Shown here: one piece after another, positions 1 to 11,828 of the stretch
Layout of the letters: each line of letters starts with the position of its first letter
Position numbering within the stretch: position 1 is the stretch's first letter
Assembly (NCBI GenBank): GCA_023053685.1
Contig: JALIGW010000059.1
Span: forward strand, 1,426,001-1,490,000
Direction of reading: 5' to 3'
From: Diadophis punctatus similis
Lineage: Eukaryota > Chordata > Lepidosauria > Squamata > Dipsadidae
DNA: 64,000 nucleotides
Made by a program: the position numbers and the translations under genes
The notes under the pieces: generated by a model
What the model saw: the letters and a program-made list of their open reading frames with translations, nothing else
What the model was told of the DNA's origin: nothing
Database searches by the model: none

Positions 1-339
1 GAAACTTCACTTTTGACACAGAGGTCAGAAATGAAAAAGAAACATATCCATGTTCCCCAGGGTGTGGAAAGCCAAATTACCACACTATTTTCAGGTCCTA
101 GTTTTCCCTGAGGAATTAGCCAAAGCCGTATCATAGAATTTGCCTTAGGACTCAATTCAGCCAGAAAACCTCACTATTGACACAGAGCTCAGAAATGAAA
201 AAGAAACACACATCCATGTTCCCCAGGGTATGGAAAACCGAATTCCCACACCATTTGCCGATCCGAGCATTCCCTGAGGAATTAGCCCAAGGCGTTTCTC
301 AGAATTTGCCATAGAACTCAATTCAGCCTGAAAACGTCA

Positions 340-376
340 CTTTTGACACAGAGCTCAGAAATGAAAAAGAAACACA
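340..376. repeat. most conserved segment of the monomer (example copy)
   Basis: Bases about 11-47 of the monomer change little across the window. The recurrent changes are ACACAG to ACATAG, GAGCTC to GAGGTC or GAGCTG, AAATG to AAATC, and AAAAAG to AAATAG or AAACAA. By contrast the block after GTTCCC (monomer bases 60-100) differs strongly between variant types. Uneven conservation can mark a protein-contact site, but it can also reflect chance in the amplified founders. No binding protein can be named from the sequence. Confidence 0.5.
351..356. other. recurrent GAGCTC (SacI) site, example copy
   Basis: GAGCTC lies at bases 22-27 of the monomer and is present in most monomers, so a cut at this site would give a 166-bp ladder. 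It is lost in GAGGTC variants (22, 30238, 34236, 50333, 57633) and GAGCTG variants (for example near 2178 and 9968), which would give dimers or longer fragments. Confidence 0.8.
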
Positions 377-492
377 TATTCATGTTCCCCAGGGTCTGGA
401 AAGCCAAATTCTCACACCATTTTCAGATCCGAGCTTTCCCTGTGGAGTTAGCCCAAGCCGTATCTCATAATTTGCCTTAGGACTCAATTATA

Positions 493-1193
493 ACAGAAAA
501 CCTCACTTTTGACACAGAGCTCAGAAATGAAAAAGAAACACATATTCATGTTCCCCAGGGTCTGGAAAGCCAAAATCTCACAAAATTTTCAGATCCAAGC
601 ATTCCCTGAGGAATTAGCCCAAGCCGTATCATAGAATTTACCTTACGACTCAATTCAGCCCGAAAACCTCTCTTTTGACACAGAGCTCAGAAATCAAAAA
701 GAAACACATATTCATGTTCCCCAGGGTATGGAAAGCCGAATTCCCACACCATTTGCAGATCCGAGCTTTCCCTGAGGACTTAGCCCAAGGCGTTTCTCAG
801 AATTTGCCATAGAACTCCATTCAGCCCGAAAACCTCACTTTTGACATAGAGCTCAGAAATGAAAAACAAACACATATCCATGTTCCCCAGGGTGTGGGAA
901 GCCAAATTACCACACCATTTTCAGGTCCGAGTTTTCCCTGAGGAATTAGCCCAAGCCGTATCTCATAATTTGCCTTAGGACTCAATTATAACAGAAAACC
1001 TCACTTTTGACACAGAGCTCAGAAATGAAAAAGAAACACATATTCATGTTCTCCAGGGTCTGGAAAGCCGAATTCTGACACCATTTTCAGATCCGAGCTT
1101 TCCCTGAGGAGTTAGCCCAAGGCGTTTCTCAGAATTTGCCATAGAACTCAATTCAGCCCGAAAACCTCACTTTTGACACAGAGCTCAGAAATG
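493..1193. repeat. block duplicated at 3478-4178 (18-monomer offset), left copy
   Basis: The run of variants here reappears 2,985 bp downstream in the same order: CTCTTTTGAC with AAATCAAAAAG, then GACTTAGCCCAAGGCG, then the ACATAGAG/AAACAAACAC monomer, then the TCTCCAGGGTCTGG monomer. The match fails on the left before about 493 and on the right where this copy has GAAATAG and the other GAAAAAG. The offset is 18 x 166 minus 3. Confidence 0.75.
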
Positions 1194-3477
1194 AAATAGA
1201 AACACATATTCTTGTTCCCTAGGCTCTGGAAAGACAAAATCTCACACAATTTTTAGATCCGAACTTTCCCTGACGAGTTAGCCCAAGCCTTATCATAGAA
1301 TTTGCCTTAGAACTCAATTCAGCCAGAAAACTTCCCTTTTGACACAGAGCTCAGAAATGAAAAAGAAACACATATTCATGTTCCCAGGGTCTGGAATGCC
1401 AAATTCTCACACCATTTTCAGATCCGAGCTTTCCCTGAGGAATTAGCCCAAGGCGTTTCTCAGAATTTGCCATAGAACTCAATTATAACAGAAAACTTCA
1501 CTTTTGACACAGAGCTCAGAAATGAAATAGAAACACATATTCTTGTTCCCTAGGCTCTGGAAAGACAAAATCTCACACAATTTTCAGATCCGAGCTTTCC
1601 CTGAGGAGTTAGCCCAAGCCTTATCATAGAATTTGCCTTTGGACTCAATTCAGCCCGAAAACCTCACTTTTGACACAGAGCTCAGAAATGAAAAAGAAAC
1701 ACATATCCATGTTCCCCAGGGTATGGAAAACCAAATTCCCACACCATTTGCCGATCCGAGCATTCCCTGAGGAATTAGCCCAAGCCGTATCATAGAATTT
1801 ACCTTACGACTCAATTCAGCCCGAAAACCTCACTTTTGACACAGAGCTCAGAAATGAAAAAGAAACACATATCCATGTTCCCCAGGGTATGGAAAGCCAA
1901 ATTCCCACACCATTTGCAGATCCGAGCTTTCCCTGAGGACTTAGCCCAAGGCGTTTCTCAGAATTTGCCATAGAACTCAATTCAGCCCGAAAACCTCACT
2001 TTTGACATAGAGCTCAGAAATGAAAAACCAACACATATCCATGTTCCCCAGGGTGTGGAAAGCCAAAATCTCACAAAATTTTCAGATCCAAGCATTCCCT
2101 GAGGAATTAGCCCAAGCCGTATCATAGAATTTACCTTACGACTCAATTCAGCCTGAAAACCTCACTTTTGACACAGAGCTGAGAAATGAAAAAGAAACAC
2201 ATATCCATGTTCCCCAGGGTATGGAAAGCCAAAATCTCACACCATTTTCAGATCCAAGCATTCCCTGAGGAATTAGCCCAAGCCGTATCATAGAATTTAC
2301 CTTACGACTCAATTCAGCCTGAAAACCTCACTTTTGACACAGAGCTCAGAAATGAAAAAGAAACACATATTCATGTTCCCCAGGGTCTGGAAAGCCAAAA
2401 TCTCACAAAATTTTCAGATCCAAGCATTCCCTGAGGACTTAGCCCAAGGCGTTTCTCAGAATTTGCCATAGAACTCAATTCAGCCCGAAAACCTCACTTT
2501 TGACATAGAGCTCAGAAATGAAAAACAAACACATATCCATGTTCCCCAGGGTGTGGAAAGCCAAATTACCACACCATTTTCAGGTCCGAGTTTTCCCTGA
2601 GGAATTAGCCCAAGCCGTATCTCATAATTTGCCTTAGGACTCAATTATAACAGAAAACTTCCCTTTTGACACAGAGCTCAGAAATGAAAAAGAAACACAT
2701 ATTCATGTTCCCAGGGTCTGGAAAGCCAAATTCTCACACCATTTTCAGATCCGAGCTTTCCCTGCGGAATTAGCCCAAGGCGTTTCTCATAATTTGCCTT
2801 AGGACTCAATTATAACAGAAAACTTCACTTTTGACACAGAGCTCAGAAATGAAATAGAAACACGTATTCTTGTTCCCTAGGCTCTGGAAAGACAAAATCT
2901 CACACAATTTTCAGATCCGAGCTTTCCCTGAGGAGTTAGCCCAAGTCTTATCATAGAATTTGCCTTAGAACTCAATTCAGCCAGAAAACTTCCCTTTTGA
3001 CACAGAGCTCAGAAATGAAAAAGAAACACATATTCATGTTCCCAGGGTCTGGAAAGCCAAATTCTCACACCATTTTCAGATCCGAGCTTTCCCTGAGGAA
3101 TTAGCCCAAGGCGTTTCACAGAATTTGCCACAGAACTCAATTATAACAGAAAACTTCACTTTTGACAGAGAGCTCAGAAATGAAATAGAAACACATATTC
3201 TTGTTCCCTAGGCTTTGGAAAGACAAAATCTCACACAATTTTCAGATCCGAGCTTTCCCTGAGGAGTTAGCCCAAGCCTTATCATAGAATTTGCCTTTGG
3301 ACTCAATTCAGCCCGAAAACCTCACTTTTGACACAGAGCTCAGAAATGAAAAAGAAACACATATCCATGTTCCGCAGGGTATGGAAAACCGAATTCCCAC
3401 ACCATTTACCGATCCGAGCATTCCCTGCGGAGTTAGCCCAAGCCGTATCTCATAATTTGCCTTAGGATTCAATTCAA

Positions 3478-4178
3478 CCAGAAAACCTCACTTTTGACAC
3501 AGAGCTCAGAAATGAAAAAGAAACACATATTCATGTTCCCCAGGGTCTGGAAAGCCAAAATCTCACAAAATTTTCAGATCCAAGCATTCCCTGAGGAGTT
3601 AGCCCAAGCCGTATCATAGAATTTACCTTACGACTCAATTCAGCCCAAAAACCTCTCTTTTGACACAGAGCTCAGAAATCAAAAAGAAACACATATCCAT
3701 GTTCCCCAGGGTATGGAAAGCCGAATTCCCACACCATTTGCAGATCCGAGCTTTCCCTGAGGACTTAGCCCAAGGCGTTTCTCAGAATTTGCCTTAGAAC
3801 TCAATTCAGCCCGAAAACCTCACTTTTGACATAGAGCTCAGAAATGAAAAACAAACACATATCCATGTTCCCCAGGGTGTGGAAAGCCAAATTACCACAC
3901 CATTTTCAGGTCCGAGTTTTCCCTGAGGAATTAGCCCAAGCCGTATCTCATAATTTGCCTTAGGACTCAATTATAACAGAAAACTTCACTTTTGACACAG
4001 AGCTCAGAAATGAAAAAGAAACACATATTCATGTTCTCCAGGGTCTGGAAAACCGAATTCTGACACCATTTTCAGATCCGAGCTTTCCCTGAGGAGTTAG
4101 CCCAAGGCGTTTCTCAGAATTTGCCATAGAACTCAATTCAGCCCGAAAACCTCACTTTTGACACAGAGCTCAGAAATG
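3478..4178. repeat. block duplicated from 493-1193, right copy
   Basis: Downstream partner of the 18-monomer-offset duplicate. It carries small differences, such as GGAAAACCGAATT where the partner has GGAAAGCCGAATT, and GCCCAAAAACC where the partner has GCCCGAAAACC. The last part overlaps the start of the 4-monomer tandem block. Confidence 0.75.
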
Positions 4179-4609
4179 AAAAAGAAACACATATTCCTGT
4201 TCCCTAGGGTTCGGAAAGCCAAATTTTCACACCATATTCAGATCCGAGCTTTCCCTGAGGAGTTAGCCCAAGGCGTATCATAGAATTTACTTTAAGACTC
4301 AATTCAGCCAGAAAACCTCACTGTTGACACAGAGCTCAGAAATGAAAAAGAAACACAAATTCATGTTCCCTAGACTCTGGAAAGAAAAATCTCACACAAT
4401 TTTTAGATCCGAACTTTCCCTGACGAGTTAGCCAAAGCCTTATCATAGAATTTGCCTTAGAACTCAATTCAGCCAGAAAACTTCCCTTTTGACACAGAGC
4501 TCAGAAATGAAAAAGAAACACATATTCATGTTCCCAGGGTCTGGAAAGCCAAATTCTCACACCATTTTCAGATCCGAGCTTTCCCTGAGGAATTAGCCCA
4601 AGGCGTTTC
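3948..4609. repeat. 4-monomer tandem block, copy 1
   Basis: A 662-bp block of four monomers: a TCTCCAGGG monomer, a CCTAGGGTTCGG monomer, a short monomer with ACAAATTCATG and CTAGACTCTGG, and a CTTCCCTTTTGAC monomer. It recurs immediately downstream in the same order. Two 1-bp deletions, in the ACAAATTC monomer and the GTTCCCAGGG monomer, explain why it is 662 and not 664 bp. Confidence 0.8.
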
Positions 4610-5215
4610 TCATAATTTGCCTTAGGACTCAATTATAACAGAAAACTTCACTTTTGACACAGAGCTCAGAAATGAAAAAGAAACACATATTCATGTTCTC
4701 CAGGGTCTGGAAAGCCGAATTCTGACACCATTTTCAGATCCGAGCTTTCCCTGAGGAGTTAGCCCAAGGCGTTTCTCAGAATTTGCCATAGAACTCAATT
4801 CAGCCCGAAAACCTCACTTTTGACACAGAGCTCAGAAATGAAAAAGAAACACATATTCCTGTTCCCTAGGGTTCGGAAAGCCAAATTTTCACACCATATT
4901 CAGATCCGAGCTTTCCCTGAGGAGTTAGCCCAAGGTGTATCATAGAATTTACTTTAAGACTCAATTCACCCCTTAAACCTCACTGTTGACACAGAGCTCA
5001 GAAATGAAAAAGAAACACAAATTCATGTTCCCTAGACTCTGGAAAGAAAAATCTCACACAATTTTTAGATCCGAACTTTCCCTGACGAGTTAGCCCAAGC
5101 CTTATCATAGAATTTGCCTTAGAACTCAATTCAGCCAGAAAACTTCCCTTTTGACACAGAGCTCAGAAATGAAAAAGAAACACATATTCATGTTCCCAGG
5201 GTCTGGAAAGCCAAA
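4610..5215. repeat. 4-monomer tandem block, copy 2 (truncated)
   Basis: Second copy at an offset of 662 bp. It departs from copy 1 near 5212, where AAATTCCCAC replaces AAATTCTCAC. Differences include GGTGTATC for GGCGTATC near 4935 and CACCCCTTAAACC for CAGCCAGAAAACC. A related run starts again near 5783, offset 1,160 bp (seven monomers). Confidence 0.75.
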
Positions 5216-6146
5216 TTCCCACACCATTTGCCGATCCGAGCATTCCCTGAGGAATTAGCCCAAGCCGTATCATAGAATTTACCTTACGACTCAATTCAGC
5301 CCGAAAACCTCACTTTTGACACAGAGCTCAGAAATGAAAAAGAAACACATATCCATGTTCCCCAGGGTATGGAAAAGCAAATTCCCACACCATTTTCAGA
5401 TCCAAGCATTCCCTGAGGAATTAGCCCAAGCCGTATCTCATAAATTGCCTTAGAATTAAATTCAACCAGAAAAGTTCACTTTTGACACAGAGCTCAGAAA
5501 TGAAAAAGAAACACATATTCATGTTCCCCAGGGTCTGGAAAGCCAAAATCTCACAAAATTTTCAGATCCAAGCATTCCCTGAGGACTTAGCCCAAGGCGT
5601 TTCTCAGAATTTGCCATAGAACTCAATTCAGCCCGAAAACCTCACTTTTGACATAGAGCTCAGAAATGAAAAACAAACACATATCCATGTTCCCCAGGGT
5701 GTGGAAAGCCAAATTACCACACCATTTTCAGGTCCGAGTTTTCCCTGAGGAATTAGCCCAAGCCGTATCTCATAATTTGCCTTAGGACTCAATTATAACA
5801 GAAAACTTCACTTTTGACACAGAGCTCAGAAATGAAAAAGAAACACATATTCATGTTCTCCAGGGTCTGGAAAGCCGAATTCTGACACCATTTTCAGATC
5901 CGAGCTTTCCCTGATGAGTTAGCCCAAGGCGTTTCTCAGAATTTGCCATAGAACTCAATTGAGCCCGAAAACCTCACTTTTGACACAGAGCTCAGAAATG
6001 AAAAAGAAACACATATTCCTGTTCCCTAGGGTTCGGAAAGCCAAATTTTCACACCATATTCAGATCCGAGTTTTCCCTGAGTTGTTAGCCCAAAGCGTAT
6101 CATAGAATTTACTTTAAGACTCAATTCACCCCGAAAACCTCACTGT
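5216..6146. repeat. mosaic satellite segment
   Basis: About five to six monomers linking the 4-monomer block to the 12-monomer tandem pair. From 5783 it repeats the TCTCCAGGG, CCTAGGGTTCGG and ACAAATTC series seen at 4623, with private changes such as CCTGATGAGTT, CCTGAGTTGTT and CTCAATTGAGCCCG. Only satellite is present. Confidence 0.8.
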
Positions 6147-8135
6147 TGACACAGAGCTCAGAAATGAAAAAGAAACACAAATTCATGTTCCCTAGACTCT
6201 GAAAAGAAAAATCTCAAACAATTTTTAGATCCGAACTTTCCCTGACGAGTTAGCCCAAGCCTTATCATAGAATTTGCCTTAGAACTCAATTCAGCCCGAA
6301 AACCTCACTTTTGACATAGAGCTCAGAAATGAAAAACAAACACATATCCATGTTCCCCAGGGTGTGGAAAGCCAAATTACCACACCATTTTCAGGTCCGA
6401 GTTTTCCCTGAGGAATTAGCCCAAGCCGTATCTCATAATTTGCCTTAGGACTCAATTATAACAGAAAACTTCACTTTTGACACAGAGCTCAGAAATGAAA
6501 AAGAAACACAAATTCATGTTCCCTAGACTCTGGAAAGAAAAATCTCACACAATTTTTAGATCCGAACTTTCCCTGACGAGTTAGCCCAAGCCTTATCATA
6601 GAATTTGCCTTAGAACTCAATTCAGCCAGAAAACTTCCCTTTTGACACAGAGCTCAGAAATGAAAAAGAAACACATATTCATGTTCCCAGGGTCTGGAAA
6701 GCCAAATTCCCACACCATTTGCCGATCCGAGCATTCCCTGAGGAATTAGCCCAAGCCGTATCATAGAATTTACCTTACGACTCAATTCAGCCCGAAAACC
6801 TCACTTTTGACACAGAGCTCAGAAATGAAAAAGAAACACATATCCATGTTCCCCAGGGTCTGGAAAGCCAAAATCTCACAAAATTTTCAGATCCAAGCAT
6901 TCCCTGAGGAATTAGCCCAAGCCGTATCATAGAATTTACCTTACGACTCAATTCAGCCCAAAAACCTCACTTTTGACACAGAGCTCAGAAATGAAAAAGA
7001 AACACATATCCATGTTCCCCAGGGTATGGAAAAGCAAATTCCCACACCATTTTCAGATCCAAGCATTCCCTGAGGAATTAGCCCAAGCCGTATCTCATAA
7101 TTTGCCTTAGGATTCAATTCAACCAGAAAAGTTCACTTTTGACACAGAGCTCAGAAATGAAAAAGAAACACATATTCATGTTCCCCAGGGTCTGGAAAGC
7201 CAAAATCTCACAAAATTTTCAGATCCAAGCATTCCCTGAGGAATTAGCCCAAGCCGTATCATAGAATTTACCTTACGACTCAATTCAGCCCAAAAACCTC
7301 ACTTTTGACACAGAGCTCAGAAATGAAAAAGAAACATATATCAATGTTCCCCAGGGTATGGAAAAGCAAATTCCCACACCATTTTCAGATCCGAGCAATC
7401 CCTGAGGAATTAGCCCAAGCCGTATCATAGAATTTACCTTACGACTCAATTCAGCCCGAAAACCTCAATTTTGACACAGAGCTCAGAAATGAAAAAGAAA
7501 CACATATCCATGTTCCCCAGGGTCTGGAAAGCCAAAATCTCACAAAATTTTCAGATCCAAGCATTCCCTGAGGAATTAGCCCAAGCCGTATCATAGAATT
7601 TACCTTACGACTCAATTCAGCCCAAAAACCTCACTTTTGACACAGAGCTCAGAAATGAAAGAGAAACACATATCCACGTTCCCCAGGGTATGGAAAAGCA
7701 AATTCCCACACCTTTTTCAGATCCAAGCATTCCCTGTGGAGTTAGCCCAAGCCGTATCTCATAATTTGCCTTAGGATTCAATTCAACCAGAAAAGTTCAC
7801 TTTTGACACAGAGCTCAGAAATGAAAAAGAAACACATATTCATGTTCCCCAGGGTCTGGAAAGCCAAAATCTCACAAAATTTTCAGATCCAAGCATTCCC
7901 TGAGGAATTAGCCCAAGCCGTATCATAGAATTTACCTTACGACTCAATTGAGCCTGAAAACCTCACTTTTGACACAGAGCTGAGAAATGAAAAAGAAACA
8001 CATATCCATGTTCCCCAGGGTATGGAAAGCCAAAATCTCACACCATTTTCAGATCCAAGCATTCCCTGAGGAATTAGCCCAAGCCGTATCTCATAATTTG
8101 CCTTAGGATTCAATTCAAGCAGAAAAGTTCACTTT
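6147..8135. repeat. 12-monomer (1,989-bp) tandem block, copy 1
   Basis: It begins in the short ACAAATTCATG monomer that carries two unusual changes, CTCTGAAAAGAAAAATC and CTCAAACAA. Both recur 1,989 bp downstream. The offset is 12 x 166 minus 3. Landmark CTCAATTGAGCCTG at about 7946 matches about 9935 in the next copy. Confidence 0.85.
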
Positions 8136-10007
8136 TGACACAGAGCTCAGAAATGAAAAAGAAACACAAATTCATGTTCCCTAGACTCTGAAAAGAAAAA
8201 TCTCAAACAATTTTTAGATCCGAACTTTCCCTGACGAGTTAGCCCAAGCCTTATCATAGAATTTGCCTTAGAACTCAATTCAGCCCGAAAACCTCACTTT
8301 TGACATAGAGCTCAGAAATGAAAAACAAACACATATCCATGTTCCCCAGGGTGTGGAAAGCCAAATTACCACACCATTTTCAGGTCCGAGTTTTCCCTGA
8401 GGAATTAGCCCAAGCCGTATCTCATAATTTGCCTTAGGACTCAATTATAACAGAAAACTTCACTTTTGACACAGAGCTCAGAAATGAAAAAGAAACACAA
8501 ATTCATGTTCCCTAGACTCTGGAAAGAAAAATCTCACACAATTTTTAGATCCGAACTTTCCCTGACGAGTTAGCCCAAGCCTTATCATAGAATTTGCCTT
8601 AGAACTCAATTCAGCCAGAAAACTTCCCTTTTGACACAGAGCTCAGAAATGAAAAAGAAACACATATTCATGTTCCCAGGGTCTGGAAAGCCAAATTCCC
8701 ACACCATTTGCCGATCCGAGCATTCCCTGAGGAATTAGCCCAAGCCGTATCATAGAATTTACCTTACGACTCAATTCAGCCCGAAAACCTCACTTTTGAC
8801 ACAGAGCTCAGAAATGAAAAAGAAACACATATCCATGTTCCCCAGGGTCTGGAAAGCCAAAATCTCACAAAATTTTCAGATCCAAGCATTCCCTGAGGAA
8901 TTAGCCCAAGCCGTATCATAGAATTTACCTTACGACTCAATTCAGCCCAAAAACCTCACTTTTGACACAGAGCTCAGAAATGAAAAAGAAACACATATCC
9001 ATGTTCCCCAGGGTATGGAAAAGCAAATTCCCACACCATTTTCAGATCCAAGCATTCCCTGAGGAATTAGCCCAAGCCGTATCTCATAATTTGCCTTAGG
9101 ATTCAATTCAACCAGAAAAGTTCACTTTTGACACAGAGCTCAGAAATGAAAAAGAAACACATATTCATGTTCCCCAGGGTCTGGAAAGCCAAAATCTCAC
9201 AAAATTTTCAGATCCAAGCATTCCCTGAGGAATTAGCCCAAGCCGTATCATAGAATTTACCTTACGACTCAATTCAGCCCAAAAACCTCACTTTTGACAC
9301 AGAGCTCAGAAATGAAAAAGAAACATATATCAATGTTCCCCAGGGTATGGAAAAGCAAATTCCCACACCATTTTCAGATCCGAGCAATCCCTGAGGAATT
9401 AGCCCAAGCCGTATCATAGAATTTACCTTACGACTCAATTCAGCCCGAAAACCTCAATTTTGACACAGAGCTCAGAAATGAAAAAGAAACACATATCCAT
9501 GTTCCCCAGGGTCTGGAAAGCCAAAATCTCACAAAATTTTCAGATCCAAGCATTCCCTGAGGAATTAGCCCAAGCCGTATCATAGAATTTACCTTACGAC
9601 TCAATTCAGCCCAAAAACCTCACTTTTGACACAGAGCTCAGAAATGAAAGAGAAACACATATCCACGTTCCCCAGGGTATGGAAAAGCAAATTCCCACAC
9701 CTTTTTCAGATCCAAGCATTCCCTGTGGAGTTAGCCCAAGCCGTATCTCATAATTTGCCTTAGGATTCAATTCAACCAGAAAAGTTCACTTTTGACACAG
9801 AGCTCAGAAATGAAAAAGAAACACATATTCATGTTCCCCAGGGTCTGGAAAGCCAAAATCTCACAAAATTTTCAGATCCAAGCATTCCCTGAGGAATTAG
9901 CCCAAGCCGTATCATAGAATTTACCTTACGACTCAATTGAGCCTGAAAACCTCACTTTTGACACAGAGCTGAGAAATGAAAAAGAAACACATATCCATGT
10001 TCCCCAG
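8136..10007. repeat. 12-monomer tandem block, copy 2 (incomplete at right)
   Basis: Direct downstream copy of 6147-8135. It reproduces the rare CTGAAAAG/CTCAAACAA monomer, the ATCAATGTTCC monomer and the ATCCACGTTCC monomer in order. The match ends near 10008, where this copy reads GGGTCTGG and copy 1 reads GGGTATGG, about 117 bp before the full unit length. Confidence 0.85.
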
Positions 10008-10299
10008 GGTCTGGAAAGCCAAAATCTCACAAAATTTTCAGATCCAAGCATTCCCTGAGGAATTAGCCCAAGCCGTATCATAGAATTTACCTTACGACTC
10101 AATTCAGCCCAAAAACCTCACTTTTGACACAGAGCTCAGAAATGAAAAAGAAACATATATCCATGTTCCCCAGGGTATGGAAAGCCGAATTCTGACACCA
10201 TTTTCAGATCCGAGCTTTCCCTGAGGAGTTAGCCCAAGGCGTATCATAGAATTTACTTTAAGACTCAATTCACCCCGAAAACCTCACTGTTGACACAGA

Positions 10300-11104
10300 G
10301 CTCAGAAATGAAAAAGAAACACAAATTCATGTTCCCTAGACTCTGGAAAGAAAAATCTCACACAATTTTTAGATCCGAACTTTCCCTGACGAGTTAGCCC
10401 AAGCCTTATCATAGAATTTGCCTTAGAACTCAATTCAGCCAGAAAACTTCCCTTTTGACACAGAGCTCAGAAATGAAAAAGAAACACATATTCATGTTCC
10501 CAGGGTCTGGAAAGCCAAATTCCCACACCATTTGCCGATCCGAGCATTCCCTGAGGAATTAGCCCAAGCCGTATCATAGAATTTACCTTACGACTCAATT
10601 CAGCCCGAAAACCTCACTTTTGACACAGAGCTCAGAAATGAAAAAGAAACACATATCCATGTTCCCCAGGGTCTGGAAAGCCAAAATCTCACAAAATTTT
10701 CAGATCCAAGCATTCCCTGAGGAATTAGCCCAAGCCGTATCATAGAATTGACCTTACGACTCAGTTCAGCCCAAAAACCTCACTTTTGACACAGAGCTCA
10801 GAAATGAAAAAGAAACACATATCCATGTTCCCCAGGGTATGGAAAAGCAAATTCCCACACCATTTTCAGATCCAAGCATTCCCTGAGGAATTAGCCCAAG
10901 CCGTATCTCATAATTTGCCTTAGGATTCAATTCAACCAGAAAAGTTCACTTTTGACACAGAGCTCAGAAATGAAAAAGAAACACATATTCATGTTCCCCA
11001 GGGTCTGGAAAGCCAAAATCTCACAAAATTTTCAGATCCAAGCATTCCCTGAGGAATTAGCCCAAGCCGTATCATAGAATTTACCTTACGACTCAATTCA
11101 GCCT
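10300..11104. repeat. partial third copy of the 12-monomer block interior
   Basis: Matches 8476-9280 at an offset of 1,824 bp (11 x 166 minus 2), and so also 6487-7291. It starts in the ACAAATTCATG monomer and ends where GCCCAAAAACC in the partner becomes GCCTGAAAACC here. A private pair of changes, AATTGACC and CTCAGTTCAG (about 10748-10765), is inherited by the 2,658-bp repeats downstream, so this segment also forms the left part of their first copy. Confidence 0.75.
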
Positions 11105-11807
11105 GAAAACCTCACTTTTGACACAGAGCTGAGAAATGAAAAAGAAACACATATCCATGTTCCCCAGGGTATGGAAAGCCAAAATCTCACACCATTTTCA
11201 GATCCAAGCATTCCCTGAGGAATTAGCCCAAGCCGTATCTCATAATTTGCCTTAGGATTCAATTCAACCAGAAAAGTTCACTTTTGACACAGAGCTCAGA
11301 AATGAAAAAGAAACACATATTCATGTTCCCCAGGGTCTGGAAAGCCAAAATCTCACAAAATTTTCAGATCCAAGCATTCCCTGAGGAATTAGCCCAAGCC
11401 GTATCATAGAATTTGCCTTACGACTCAATTCAGCCCAAAAACCTCACTTTTGACACAGAGCTCAGAAATGAAAAAGAAACATATATCCATGTTACCCAGG
11501 GTATGGAAAAGCAAATTCCCACACCATTTTCAGATCCAAGCATTCCCTGAGGAATTAGCCCAAGCCGTATCTCATAATTTGCCTTAGGATTCAATTCAAC
11601 CAGAAAAGTTCACTTTTGACACAGAGCTCAGAAATGAAAAAGAAACATATATCCATGTTCCCCAGGGTATGGAAAAGCAAATTCCCACACCATTTTCAGA
11701 TTCGAGCAATCCCTGAGGAATTAGCCCAAGCCGTATCATAGAATTTATCTTACGACTCAATTCAGCCCAAAAACCTCACTTTTGACACAGAGCTCAGAAA
11801 TGAAAAA

Positions 11808-11828
11808 GAAACACATACAGTATTCCTG
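11808..11828. repeat. 5-bp insertion (CAGTA) monomer variant, first of ten copies
   Basis: ACATATTCCTG of the usual monomer becomes ACATACAGTATTCCTG, a 5-bp insertion. ACATACAG begins at 11813, 14471, 17129, 19125, 27258, 28923, 30090, 31090, 32921 and 34088. It is absent before 11.8 kb and after 34.1 kb. All copies sit in the same neighbourhood (usually followed by CCCTGTTGAGTT), which fits one insertion spread by block amplification. Confidence 0.85.

Larger units (their letters stand above)
330..495. repeat. representative 166-bp monomer
   Basis: One complete monomer, phased to begin at GAAAAC and ending just before the next GAAAAC at 496. Its order of landmarks is: TTTTGACACAGAGCTC (bases 12-27 of the unit), an A-rich stretch ATGAAAAAGAAACACAT, the core GTTCCCCAGGGTCTGGAAAG, a CACACCATTTTCAGATCCGAGC segment split here only for naming, CCCTG(A/T)GGA(A/G)TTAGCCCAAG, then an AATTTGCC segment and CTCAATT. 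Monomers elsewhere align to this frame with substitutions and 1- or 5-bp indels. Confidence 0.9.
1..3947. repeat. mosaic satellite segment, left end
   Basis: About 24 monomers of mixed variant types with no simple higher-order unit. The window opens in a monomer with the shortened CCAGAAACTTCAC-like start and the GAGGTC variant, both also seen near 30230 and 50330. Partial internal duplication is visible: about 1290-1700 recurs at about 2948-3358 (offset 1,658 bp, ten monomers), including the CTTCCCTTTTGAC and GAAATAGAAACAC variants. No gene, and nothing non-satellite, is present. Confidence 0.85.
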
